A stretch of DNA of 64,000 nucleotides, taken from assembly GCF_900103365.1 (NCBI RefSeq), contig NZ_LT629703.1, positions 1,426,001 to 1,490,000 of the forward strand. The letters are read 5' to 3'. The translations under genes and the position numbers were made by a program. The stretch is from Afipia sp. GAS231. GTDB taxonomy: Bacteria; Pseudomonadota; Alphaproteobacteria; Rhizobiales; Xanthobacteraceae. Shown here piece after piece: positions 27,401 through 36,011 of the stretch (the stretch's first letter is position 1; every line of letters begins with the position of its first letter). The notes under the pieces were generated by a model. The model searched no databases and was not told the DNA's origin. It saw only the letters and a list, made by a program, of their open reading frames with translations.

Positions 27401-27982
27401 TTAGCGATTTGTGGATCCAAGCGGTTCCGGCACTTTGTTCTTGATCGGCTTCACGGTACGAAGAAACGCAAAGATCGATTTTAAATCATCGCCCGAAAAC
27501 ATCCTGAAATGCGTCCATGGCATGGGTGGTAGCAAAGCGCGGCCTCGCCCCTGGTGTTTGCCTTCTCGGAGCGTTTGTATGAACTCTTCCTCCGTCCATT
27601 TGCCAAGACCCGTTTCGTTGTCGGGCGTGAGATTAGCGGCGAAGCTCACGCCCCAAGGTCCCGCATGCGCCGTGTGATACGTTGAAGAGGCGATCACCCA
27701 AGGAGGAGTTGGGACGAGAGCCGGAGTCTTGAGTTCTGAGGGATGTCCTGAAAGGTATCGCGACATGTCGATTTCGGGCGGTCCATCGACCACCTCCCTG
27801 TATGGCGTATGACACCCTTCGCAGCCGATCACGTGCACGAGGTATTCGCCCCGCTTGATCATCTGTTCCCCAGCCCCCTGTTGTGCATCAGCGCTGATAC
27901 ACAGCGACACCCAGATGACTGCAGCTGCGGCCGAAACGGTTGCATTCAGTCGTGCGTTTCGAATCATCAATCTCGCTTTCAT
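27401..27982 (-). CDS. Exported c-type cytochrome, third of three
   Basis: A 193-residue protein with a signal peptide (about 1-34, ending SADAQQ) and one haem site, GCEGCHTPY. It closely resembles its upstream neighbour: RGEYLVHVIGCEGCH, AGPWGVSFAANLTPDNETGL, GKWTEEEFIQTLREGKHQGR, LLPPMPWTHFRMF and LKSIFAFLRTVKPI all have counterparts there. The PMPW methionine is a likely haem ligand. I start at the ATG at 27982, though 27967 is also possible; the long upstream frame overlaps the neighbour. It should carry electrons in the periplasm, by analogy with small cytochromes that serve periplasmic dehydrogenases. Confidence 0.82.
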   Translation of the reverse strand: MKARLMIRNARLNATVSAAAAVIWVSLCISADAQQGAGEQMIKRGEYLVHVIGCEGCHTPYREVVDGPPEIDMSRYLSGHPSELKTPALVPTPPWVIASSTYHTAHAGPWGVSFAANLTPDNETGLGKWTEEEFIQTLREGKHQGRGRALLPPMPWTHFRMFSGDDLKSIFAFLRTVKPIKNKVPEPLGSTNR

Positions 27983-28059
27983 GAGCATTGCTTTGTTTGA
28001 CCGAAGCCTATGGGAACCAGAACGCATTGATCGCGCTGCCACTCTTAGAGACAGAAGTC

Positions 28060-28617
28060 TCAACGTCCAGCTGGGGCCGTCGGCTCTGGAACCCTGTTCT
28101 TGACCGCCTTCACCGTGCGTAAGTATGCGAAAATTGACTTCAAATCCTCGTCCTTGAGATACACGAAGTGCGGCCATGGCATTGGTGGAAGCAGAGATCG
28201 GCCGCGCCCCCTTACCTTGCCTTCGCGAAGCGTTTTAATGAACTGCTCCTCGGTCCATGTGCCCAGGCCCGTTTCGTGATCCGGCGTAAGATTTGCTGAG
28301 AAGCTTATTCCCCACGGCCCAGCATGGGCCGTGTGGTCGACTGAAGTAACAAGAATCCAAGGCTGACTTCGGACGGGCAGTTCAACTTTCACGTCGGCTG
28401 GGTGACCCGCCAGATAAAACGGCATGTCCTCGGGCGACGCGCCTAATACTTCACCTTTGTGAGGAGTGTGGCAGTCTTCACAACCCACGACATCCACCCA
28501 ATATTTGCCGCGCTTGATCATCTCATCCTTCGTCATTGGCTCCGCGTTCGCACTGAAACAGACGGACGCGAAAACAAGCGATGTCGCGGCCAAGGCTCTT
28601 AGTCGCTGATTTCTCAC
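28060..28617 (-). CDS. Exported c-type cytochrome, second of three
   Basis: A 185-residue protein with a signal peptide (about 1-26, ending FSANA), a haem site GCEDCHTPHKG and the same layout as the gene at 27401 (AGPWGISFSANLTPDHETGL, WTEEQFIKTLREGKVRGRG, LLPPMPWPHF, LKSIFAYLRTVKAVKNRVPE). The start is taken as the GTG at 28617, which overlaps the TGA of the upstream gene (GTGA), a typical coupled start. The two cytochromes look like a tandem duplication with later divergence. Confidence 0.83.
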   Translation of the reverse strand: MRNQRLRALAATSLVFASVCFSANAEPMTKDEMIKRGKYWVDVVGCEDCHTPHKGEVLGASPEDMPFYLAGHPADVKVELPVRSQPWILVTSVDHTAHAGPWGISFSANLTPDHETGLGTWTEEQFIKTLREGKVRGRGRSLLPPMPWPHFVYLKDEDLKSIFAYLRTVKAVKNRVPEPTAPAGR

Positions 28618-29708
28618 TTTGGTGGCTCGTCCTTTGACTGAGGTTCCTCGGAAATCCACTTGCGGATCAATGTAACCGCCTCATCGTCTACAAGACGCGT
28701 TCCGAGCGGTGGCATTTGAATATAGGGGTTTCTCGACGCAATACGCTCGGCCAGGACGCTGTGGTCGGCATCCCCCGCGCGCACGCGCTGCCCAGGAGTT
28801 TCCCACGAAGGCGGAACGAACTTGCTGATATGCCCCAAGGTTGTATCCAGGGCGGGGGGCCGATCGGGGGGAGGCAGAGTGACCGGATACTTTAGCGAGA
28901 AGTCGAGATTACCGAGTTCTCCGCTGAAGGTGTGGCACCCTCCACAGTTTCCGTGGAGATAGCCCAACGCGGCGCGTGCTGTCGGACTACGCGCGGCAAT
29001 ACGTGGGTCTCCGTTGGTCAAATAGCTGGGCAAACCGCGCACTTGCCCGTTTTTGATCAGCGTAAGTAATGTCACATCTCCGTCCGGAAGCGGCTCTGAG
29101 TGCGGCGCGTTGGGATCGCGATCGACTGATAGCTGTAGGGCACCAAAGCCAAGGATCGGCACTGGATTCCCCTCATGACAAGAATGACAGTCCGACCTCG
29201 ACGGAATGCCGTGACGCACCTTGTCGTTAATTGGGACGCTGTTGCGAATACCTTGTTTCGGCGCGAGCACAGCCTGTGTTTCGTCGTCATTCCAAACATA
29301 AGTCGCGTATTTCCAGCCTTGCGCGGTCCGCTCGATGTAACGGGTTTCGGCACGGCGGGAAAATTTGAATTCCTTCCAAAACTTGGTGCCAATCGGGAAT
29401 TGCCACGCGTCCGGTTGCGAAGCGTCGACGAATGCACCCGGCGGCAATTGCATCCAGCGAGATTTGATGGCGCCGTCGGACCAAAGCGGATATTGGGGCG
29501 AGTACGCAAGCTTGTCCGGGCCGATTGTTTTCGTATCCCAATCTTGATAGAGGCCGGTATCGCGCAACGTCGGCGGTAATGCATCGTCGAGCTCGCCGCC
29601 CGCCACGGCGAGCAGCGGAGAAAGCAACGCAGCCGCGATTCCCACCCTTAGGGCACTCGCGCGAACACGATTCTGGATTTTCGGGGGCAGGTAAATCAGG
29701 TCGAGCAC
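28614..29708 (-). CDS. Exported dihaem c-type cytochrome, SO2930-like
   Basis: A 364-residue protein with an N-terminal signal segment (about 15-36, ending LLAVAGG) and two haem sites, SDCHSCHEGNPVP and GNCGGCHTFSGELG. The segment YPLWSDGAIKSRWMQLPPG and the ending NPYIQMPPLGTRLVDDEAV are typical of an uncharacterised dihaem family that I know as SO2930-like. Its role in electron transfer is inferred. It precedes the two small cytochromes and follows the outer-membrane channel by 81 bp, so the four genes form one probable operon. Confidence 0.75.
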   Translation of the reverse strand: MLDLIYLPPKIQNRVRASALRVGIAAALLSPLLAVAGGELDDALPPTLRDTGLYQDWDTKTIGPDKLAYSPQYPLWSDGAIKSRWMQLPPGAFVDASQPDAWQFPIGTKFWKEFKFSRRAETRYIERTAQGWKYATYVWNDDETQAVLAPKQGIRNSVPINDKVRHGIPSRSDCHSCHEGNPVPILGFGALQLSVDRDPNAPHSEPLPDGDVTLLTLIKNGQVRGLPSYLTNGDPRIAARSPTARAALGYLHGNCGGCHTFSGELGNLDFSLKYPVTLPPPDRPPALDTTLGHISKFVPPSWETPGQRVRAGDADHSVLAERIASRNPYIQMPPLGTRLVDDEAVTLIRKWISEEPQSKDEPPK

Positions 29709-29789
29709 GAGAAATAATCCGAATTCAGCGCAGAGAATCGGACGGGCGCCGCGGGAGCATCGCGACGCCCTTTCCGGAGGCTTTCAGAG

Positions 29790-30857
29790 CTAAAACTTGA
29801 CGGTGACACCGGTGTAGACGGACGATTCAGTGCAGCTACCCGCATAAACTCCGTTGCAGACACTGCTAAGATTATGGTCCAAGCCGGACTTGTTCTGCCA
29901 GTAATGATAGGCAACCCACACGTCGACGAAATGCGAGCGGGTTGGGCCCCAAACCGCTTTACTAACGTCGAACGTCAAGCGAATTGGCTCGGCATTGAGT
30001 TCGGGCACTGTGGCGATTCCGCCACCAGCGATCCCGAGTGGAGCGTTCGAGTTGCCTTTTGGACCGATCAGGCTGGCGCGACCGCTAACGGAAAAGTAGC
30101 GAATGCTCTCAGGGAGAAATCCCAGATCCATGTAGTAATTGGCCTCAAGCCTCCACGTGCCGTTGTAATTCGTGTCGCCGTCCGCGAGGCAGGTCACGCC
30201 TGGAACGCCAGGACCAAAGAGCCCGCACTGGGTGAAGGAACTGTGGCTGGTTTCTTTGTAGTACAAGGGCGCAAAGTTGAAAAAGCCCCTATATGGAAGG
30301 TCGAAGGCGAACTGAAGGCCGGCGACGGCTGCATGTTTACGTGTCCCGACAAATGTGTTTTCCGTACTTCCATCGACTCCAACCTCGAACGACACATTAC
30401 GCAACGGGCCCACGGAGAAGGCAGTGGTGTTGAATATCTGGTTGAAGCCGAATGTGCTTCGAATCAACCCGAAGAATTCGCTTGAGCCGCCACACCCGGT
30501 AGTCCGATAACCGCAGGGGCCCTCCGGATTGTTATGATCCGACATGTAATAGCCGACGTTGATCGAGTTCGTTCCATATGCCCACGCATCGAAGTGGGTG
30601 AAAGCTACAACCTGTCTTGCCGTCACTCCTTGGTTCGGGGTTCCTGGCTCGATGCCCCTGGGCTCGTATGCATAGGTCAGCAGGTTATCGTTGATATAAA
30701 AGAACGGCACAGCAGCGACAGGCGCGAGTGCCTTCACCGGCTGATCCGCAGCCATGTCAGCCGCGTTGGCGTCGCTAGTCGCGGAGAGCGCAGCTATTGA
30801 AATCACCGCCATCAAAAGTACGCTGGAACGTAGAGACTTGCTCGAACCTAAAGACAT
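29790..30857 (-). CDS. Outer-membrane beta-barrel protein, channel-like
   Basis: A 355-residue protein with a signal peptide (about 1-33, ending SDANAADMA) and alternating beta-strand pattern, ending in TGVTVKF with a C-terminal Phe, as expected for a BAM-inserted barrel. GGGGGA precedes the ATG at 30857. Strands such as FTHFDAWAYGTNSINVGYYM and YFSVSGRASLIGPKG resemble small-molecule channels; a Tsx-like nucleoside channel is a tempting but unproven comparison. It is the first gene of the probable operon with three cytochromes. Two inverted repeats lie upstream (30887 and 30960). Confidence 0.65.
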   Translation of the reverse strand: MSLGSSKSLRSSVLLMAVISIAALSATSDANAADMAADQPVKALAPVAAVPFFYINDNLLTYAYEPRGIEPGTPNQGVTARQVVAFTHFDAWAYGTNSINVGYYMSDHNNPEGPCGYRTTGCGGSSEFFGLIRSTFGFNQIFNTTAFSVGPLRNVSFEVGVDGSTENTFVGTRKHAAVAGLQFAFDLPYRGFFNFAPLYYKETSHSSFTQCGLFGPGVPGVTCLADGDTNYNGTWRLEANYYMDLGFLPESIRYFSVSGRASLIGPKGNSNAPLGIAGGGIATVPELNAEPIRLTFDVSKAVWGPTRSHFVDVWVAYHYWQNKSGLDHNLSSVCNGVYAGSCTESSVYTGVTVKF

Positions 30858-30886
30858 TAAATCCCCCAAAAATGACTGCGTGCGAT

Positions 30887-30901
30887 ATGCGGAATACGCA
30901 T
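30887..30901. promoter_or_regulatory. Inverted repeat upstream of the channel gene
   Basis: ATGCG-GAATA-CGCAT, a perfect 5+5 palindrome, ends 30 bp upstream of the channel start codon. It could be an operator or part of a promoter region. No partner site was found. Confidence 0.3.
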
Positions 30902-30959
30902 TTATCGACACCGCCCCCCGTTTAAGCAGTAAAAAACGCTACGAAGACACGTCTGCTTC

Positions 30960-30977
30960 GCATAGCGTCAAATATGC
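30960..30977. promoter_or_regulatory. Putative LysR operator, site 1
   Basis: GCATAGCGTCAAATATGC is an 18-bp element with arms GCATA/TATGC, about 100 bp upstream of the channel start. A related 18-bp element (GCATAGCGATATAAATGC) lies at 33743 beside the lysR gene. They share 14 of 18 positions. LysR proteins usually bind such interrupted palindromes. Confidence 0.4.
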
Positions 30978-31731
30978 AGCTGCTCGTATCCAAAAATGCA
31001 ACGGCTATCGAAGCGCAGTTTCTAATTAGAGAAATGCGCGGCGTATCTCTTTGACGAACGCGCCTAATATTCCAAGGCTTGGAGTCGACTGCTTCGAATG
31101 TCGCTGCGGATGCGACATCGAGCGAAGCGCTCGGGTTGGAAGACGTGAAAACTTCACCACCCAAGGGCAATGCTGGAAGCACGCAATTAGCTTCGATTAG
31201 TGTCAGTGCCTAAGCGGGCATAAGGCATGCCATTTACCGAATGAAGCCGTGTAGCAGCCGTTAAGCACTGCGAAGGCGGTCACGATCAAGGTACTGCTGG
31301 CAATTGTGTTGTCATATGCGGAATGAAATGCGTCTGCTCTCGTACCATCGAACATAGCCGCATCGTCGCATCACTAGAATCACGATGCGGCGCATCGCTG
31401 CTCATTCAGGACCATTCACAGGGGTGTATTTGGTGAGCAAGAAGACACTCGAGGGACATCAGCAGACCGACCCCGCAAAACGACACCACCGAAACAAACG
31501 TCTCGCGCTCCGCCATCGATCTGCGGATGCCTGGAATAAACGCGGCGCAGCAAATACGGTCATACCGCTCCTGCTCGTACTGGAAGATGACACGAAATAA
31601 TCGCGCCGCTGAACTCTTTGGAGCCCATCTGCGTGACCCTTTCGGGTCACCGAACATTCTACGTACAGTACTGCCTCAGCTTCTCCTGGCGGAGTGCTTA
31701 GAGCGGCATTTGGCGCGCTCCTTCCGCCAGA
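30978..31731. other. Intergenic stretch of low coding content
   Basis: About 750 bases between the amidohydrolase stop and the channel promoter region. Frames are short and lack motifs. A perfect 7-bp hairpin, GTGACCC-TTTC-GGGTCAC, lies at 31633-31650 without a T-run. The DNA is visibly less G+C-rich than the flanking core genes. Confidence 0.4.
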
Positions 31732-33537
31732 TCAATGAATCTTGCCGTATCTATCCAACGAGAAAAATAGATAGCTCATTTTTCGAAACCACGGCATGCC
31801 GTCATCGTATCCGATACTCGTTCCGGATGCAGCAAGCTGGCTTTGCGCTTTGATAATTTCACTGGCCGGCAAGGGGGTCATCATGCTGTATATAGGCAGA
31901 TCCAGCACGGCTTTAACTTCTCCCGACCCGGTCGTCATGAAGGCGCCGGTGTGCTTATCGAGCTCCTTCGCCTCAAATAAAAGGTCATCGACGGAAGAGC
32001 CTATAACTCCAATGTGCTGAGATGGCGCAGCCATATTCATACCAATAGCGCCACTCTTGATGTTGTAACCAACAATGTAAGCATTCAAAATGTTTCGTTT
32101 CCCGTGCTTGGCATATCGCTCAATGACCGAGATACGTGAAAGTTTCTGACCATTAAATTCCGGAATTATCTTTCCGTCTTTCGCATTTAGCCATTGCTCA
32201 GCAAACCCGTCCCCGTCAGCAAATGACTGGCTCCACACGAATACTTTAACCCTAGCTCCATCGGGCGACACTTCTATCGGTTTGAGTTCAAGTTCTTCCC
32301 GCTTTAAGTCGCCGAGGCCTGGCTTTGTACTCATGATAACGCCAGAATAGTCGACCTCGATTTCACTGCCCGATGTCAGTTTTCCATTTTCAGCGACAAG
32401 CTTTCCGCCCTTGAAGACATATGCTGGCTTAATTTCGTCCATTCGTGGAATGAGAACAATATCGGCAAACCTCCCGGGAGTGAGGGAGCCAAGCTTATCT
32501 TCCATCTTGAAACTTCTGGCGACGTTATAGCTTGCCATCTTGATGGCTTCGATGGGATTGACGCCCATTCCGATAACCTTCTGAACGATATTGTCCATGT
32601 GTCCACTCTGGACCAGTGTACCGACCGCAATATTGTCGGTTCCGAGCAGGAGATTGTCTGTGGGCAGGTGGTTGTTGACCACACCCGGAATTATTCTTTC
32701 CAAACAACCCAGCATATCGCGCACCACCGTCGGTAGGCCGATGCGAAGGTCCGCCACCGTATCTGCGTAGGTGAGAGCGTTGTGATTGTTGCTCGTGCCC
32801 AGCGCCGGGAAGAGATTAAGTTGATCCGACGATCGGTTAGTCTGAACGTGACCATCAATCAGCATATTTCTCGAATTGGTCGTGGCCAGTTTTAGAAATT
32901 CGTCTTCATTGCCTGCGAGGAGAAGATTGTGGTTTAGCTCGCCCATCCCGATCACGGGAGCCCAATCGAGCAATTTTATTGCTATCCCGGCATCGACCTT
33001 TTTTCCTGGAGCAAAAGCGTAAAGTCGATAAGGGAATCGCTCGTACCCCTTGAACACTTCCTTGGCTGCTGCCACGCCGTCTTCCTGCGCCGCGCTTACG
33101 AGATCGTTCGTTTCAGCATAAACCGCGGTCGTGCCATGTGGCGCCAAAATACTCTGCATGGTGGCGGGCGTTGCCATTTGCGACTCTATGTGGAAGTGCG
33201 CATCGATTAGTCCGGGAATGGCGTACATCCCTCTCCCGTCAAATACTGCCTTCGCGCTTATTTTCTCGCTTGGGTTTACCGCGATGATTTTCTCGCCGTG
33301 TATCAATAGAGAGCCCGGGTAAACGCCATTGGTAAAAACGTCCACTACCTTGATATTTTTGATTAGCAGATCGGCAGGCGCGTTTCCGTCGATAATATCC
33401 AGAACGATTTTGTATTCCGCCTTCAGCGACTCGACCGTCGGTTTATCCGTCGCGGCCAGAGCAGCAGGATCACACGCTAACATCGTGGACGCTATTGCGA
33501 CCAATAGAGACCTGAATGAGCTGGCCAAAGAATTCAT
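31732..33537 (-). CDS. Exported adenine-deaminase-like amidohydrolase
   Basis: A 601-residue protein with an amidohydrolase core like adenine deaminase (Ade). It has PGLIDAHFHIESQM (His114/His116), PHGTTAVYAETNDL, Glu200 in GMGELNHN, IDGHV (His230) and GTDNIAVGTLVQSGHMDN (Asp301), then a C-terminal domain starting near SYNVARSFKMED. Unlike Ade, it begins with a signal peptide (MNSLASSFRSLLVAIASTM, likely cut after AALA), so it should work in the periplasm. The catalytic SDHE motif of Ade reads NNHN here. I start at the ATG at 33537. The substrate may not be adenine. It is divergent from a LysR gene. Confidence 0.75.
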   Translation of the reverse strand: MNSLASSFRSLLVAIASTMLACDPAALAATDKPTVESLKAEYKIVLDIIDGNAPADLLIKNIKVVDVFTNGVYPGSLLIHGEKIIAVNPSEKISAKAVFDGRGMYAIPGLIDAHFHIESQMATPATMQSILAPHGTTAVYAETNDLVSAAQEDGVAAAKEVFKGYERFPYRLYAFAPGKKVDAGIAIKLLDWAPVIGMGELNHNLLLAGNEDEFLKLATTNSRNMLIDGHVQTNRSSDQLNLFPALGTSNNHNALTYADTVADLRIGLPTVVRDMLGCLERIIPGVVNNHLPTDNLLLGTDNIAVGTLVQSGHMDNIVQKVIGMGVNPIEAIKMASYNVARSFKMEDKLGSLTPGRFADIVLIPRMDEIKPAYVFKGGKLVAENGKLTSGSEIEVDYSGVIMSTKPGLGDLKREELELKPIEVSPDGARVKVFVWSQSFADGDGFAEQWLNAKDGKIIPEFNGQKLSRISVIERYAKHGKRNILNAYIVGYNIKSGAIGMNMAAPSQHIGVIGSSVDDLLFEAKELDKHTGAFMTTGSGEVKAVLDLPIYSMMTPLPASEIIKAQSQLAASGTSIGYDDGMPWFRKMSYLFFSLDRYGKIH

Positions 33538-33742
33538 CTTCCATTTTCCTGCTTGTGTTGACCTGCGGAGCGACGGCAACGAACTTGGCGAATCAATGCG
33601 ATGGAGCTAGCGACTAACGCTGACTCGATCGCAGCTGCCAGTTATGGTGGAGCACGAATGTCGCCCGTTAGATCATTCGGCTGCGCAAAAGAACGGCCGT
33701 TAGAAATCGATCCTGTGCGTTATAGGAATGGGCCTGCGTCTC

Positions 33743-33760
33743 GCATAGCGATATAAATGC
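33743..33760. promoter_or_regulatory. Putative LysR operator, site 2
   Basis: GCATAGCGATATAAATGC lies in the 358-bp region between the divergent amidohydrolase and lysR genes, about 140 bp from the lysR start. It shares GCATAGCG and the ATGC end with the element at 30960, upstream of the channel operon. The spacing fits a LysR site that controls both directions. Confidence 0.4.
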
Positions 33761-33895
33761 AGACGGATGCTTCGAAATATGCAACAGTTAGCGTCAATTA
33801 CGAACGCAACCGGTGGCTACGCGGATTGAGGTCAACCCTAAATCCATCGGGAGCAAACTGAAACGGCGGCAAACGCTCCTTACCCTTTGGCTACT

Positions 33896-34804
33896 ATGAT
33901 GCGCATTCACGCTCGCTCAATCAGCTATTTCGATATGATCCGACGATGCGGCTCAATTCGCGGAGCTGCACGCCATTTGAACGTCACAGCATCTGCAGCA
34001 AATCGCCAACTGCTTGCTCTAGAAATGGAGGTGGGCGAGCCCCTGTTCGAAAGACTAAACGCGGGACTGAAATTGACTGCGGCCGGTGAAATATTCGCCG
34101 ATCATGTAACCAACGTGTTACAGGATGCGCAACGGTTAAAAGGTGACCTTGATAGTTTACGCGGTCTCCAGCGTGGAAGCTTGAATATCATGGCAGTCGA
34201 GGGGCTTCAGCTGACGTTGATGTCGACGTTAGCGACGCAGATGTTGACGAAGTATCCTCTTATTGAACTTAAAATTACAGCCGGCAGCGCATCGGAAATT
34301 TTTAGCGCCGTTGCTAACGGGGATGCGGATGCGGGAATCGGCTTTACTACACACCGTAATCCAGCATTACGCCAAGCCGTCGTCGCCCGATTCGGGTTTG
34401 TGGCAATTCTGGCTCCTAAACATCCGCTCGCATCAAAACGTGCTGTGACTTTCGCTGAGTGCGCTCGTTATCCTCTAATATTGCCCACCCCCAACCTGTC
34501 TTTGTATGGAATACTGCAGCCAGCTCTCAAGGACTATGCCCTAAAGGTTGTTCTACAAACAGGCTCGGTCGAACTGATGAGGAAGTTGGCTGGTGCTGGG
34601 CTGGGAATCGCATTCAGTCCACGAGTTGGGACAGGGCGTGAGGCTGAGGCCGGTAAGTTAGTTCAAGTTCCGCTTAAAACTGCAAAGACACTTTTTTGGG
34701 AGATGGGAGTTTACGTGCGCGCCGGGCGCTCGCCCCCTCCAGCCTTGGACGCCTTCTTGAAACTTGCGGCCGCGGAAATTGAACTGCGGCAAGGGCGCCC
34801 GTAA
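33896..34804 (+). CDS. LysR-family transcriptional regulator
   Basis: A 302-residue LysR protein: an N-terminal winged helix (SISYFDMIRRCGSIRGAARH, then NVTASAANRQLLALEMEVGE and LFERLNAGLKLTAAGEIF) and a periplasmic-binding-protein-like effector domain from about residue 90. The frame opens with TTG at 33887, but the ATG at 33896 is the likelier start. It is divergent from the exported amidohydrolase, the classic position for a LysR regulator of a neighbouring catabolic gene. A pair of 18-bp elements (30960, 33743) suggests that it also controls the channel and cytochrome operon. Confidence 0.88.
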   Translation: MMRIHARSISYFDMIRRCGSIRGAARHLNVTASAANRQLLALEMEVGEPLFERLNAGLKLTAAGEIFADHVTNVLQDAQRLKGDLDSLRGLQRGSLNIMAVEGLQLTLMSTLATQMLTKYPLIELKITAGSASEIFSAVANGDADAGIGFTTHRNPALRQAVVARFGFVAILAPKHPLASKRAVTFAECARYPLILPTPNLSLYGILQPALKDYALKVVLQTGSVELMRKLAGAGLGIAFSPRVGTGREAEAGKLVQVPLKTAKTLFWEMGVYVRAGRSPPPALDAFLKLAAAEIELRQGRP

Positions 34805-34820
34805 AAAAGGCGCAGGTTTG

Positions 34821-35325
34821 TCATTCGATTTCATCTTTGGGATTGAACTTTTGTTTGGCCGGAGACAGGTCCTTTGCAGCGGCCTGCAGCTTTCTGTCGG
34901 AATACCCTTCCCAATTTGGATCGCGCAGCTTTCTTTTGAATATCTTGCCGCTATCTTCGCGCAGCAGCGCGCCAACAAAGCGAATATCCTTGGGCACCTT
35001 GAAATTCGCAAGCCGCTTCTTAAGATAGTCCTGTACAGCGGAAGGCGATTGAACCCCGCCATCTTCAGGCTCGATACAAGCGCATAAACGCTCGCCGAAT
35101 TCCTCGTCCGGAATGCCGAACACTGCGCAGTCGCGAACTCCGTCCATACCTATTAAAGCATTCTCAATCTCCGCCGGATAAATGTTTACGCCGCCGGAAA
35201 TTACCATGTCGCGTTTGCGATCACACATGAACAGATATCCGTCTTCATCGAGATACCCGACGTCTCCGACGGAGACCAACCCGTCTCGACTAGCTTCCGC
35301 TCGGGCCTCTGCGTTTCCATGGTAA
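34821..35325 (-). pseudogene. C-terminal fragment of an AMP-forming acyl-CoA synthetase
   Basis: Only the last third of an AMP-dependent ligase remains: YHGNAEARAEASRDGL, then VGDVGYLDEDGYLFMCDRKR, DMVISGGVNIYPAEIENALI, the hinge region, and the C-terminal lysine segment REDSGKIFKRKLRDPN. The N-terminal adenylation domain is missing; the homology stops near 35325, where it abuts a fragment of a LysR gene on the other strand. It cannot make a full enzyme. The stop lies 17 bp from the end of the intact lysR gene. The same reading frame meets a TGA at about 35350. Confidence 0.8.
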
Positions 35326-35648
35326 TTGGCTTTGCCGACAAGTCATCGAACGCAGAGCTGGGACGCTGGGTCGACGCGGTTTCACGCGACGCGTCGGTTG
35401 TAATGCGATGCTCCTCGCAGACAGATATGTTGGCAGCCGTGAGGGCCGGTATCGGCATCTCCGTGCTGTCATGCTTTGTTGGCAACGCGCACGCGGAACT
35501 CGTCCGCGTCGCTCCAACTAAGCTCGCGGGACTTTCAAATATATGGTTGCTGGCGCATCCAGATCTTATTTCTGTTCCTGCCATTCGGGCTGTCATCGAC
35601 TTCGTCACGACATCTGCCCGCGCAGACCATGATATACTTCGGGGATAG
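35319..35648 (+). pseudogene. C-terminal fragment of a LysR-family regulator
   Basis: About 109 residues matching the end of a LysR effector domain: SSQTDMLAAVRAGIGISVLS, CFVGNAHAELVRVAP, and NIWLLAHPDLISVPAIRAVI. There is no DNA-binding domain. Upstream the frame runs into the acyl-CoA-synthetase fragment on the other strand. Both genes lost their N-terminal parts at the same point near 35.3 kb, which suggests a deletion or an inversion that joined them head-to-head. Confidence 0.7.
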
Positions 35649-35704
35649 CGGTTGATCGCGAATTACGGCTCGATCCTCGGGTCCCGCCGGGACTTTCGAT
35701 CTAA

Positions 35705-35878
35705 CCTGAGTTCAGCCGACGCCATTTCTTCAAATTCTACCGGACGGGCGGGCTTTGGTACAATCACTCCGAAGGCCTTGATGGTAACCTGCTGCATTTT
35801 TCGACACAGCCCGTTACCGATTTCTCGCTAGGCGAAGCAGAAATCAATTTCTACAATGCTGGACAGCAGGTGCTCTGA
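35705..35878 (+). pseudogene. Unrecognised coding remnant
   Basis: Between a TAA (35702) and a TGA (35876) one frame reads FFKFYRTGGLWYNHSEGLDG, NLLHFSTQPVTDFSLGEAEI, NFYNAGQQVL. The composition looks like genuine protein, with regular aromatic and polar residues, but there is no start codon and no upstream continuation. It is probably the end of a lost gene. I cannot name a family. Confidence 0.3.
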
Positions 35879-36011
35879 GACCGGGTAAATTGGAGACGTT
35901 CTCTGGGCCGCAATTGGAGCTTCGATCGTCACAACGTCCAGGCGCAGACGCCAAGACCATCGAGCGTCGGCAATCCACAAAAATTCGAACGCAAAACTTA
36001 GAGGAACTGCT

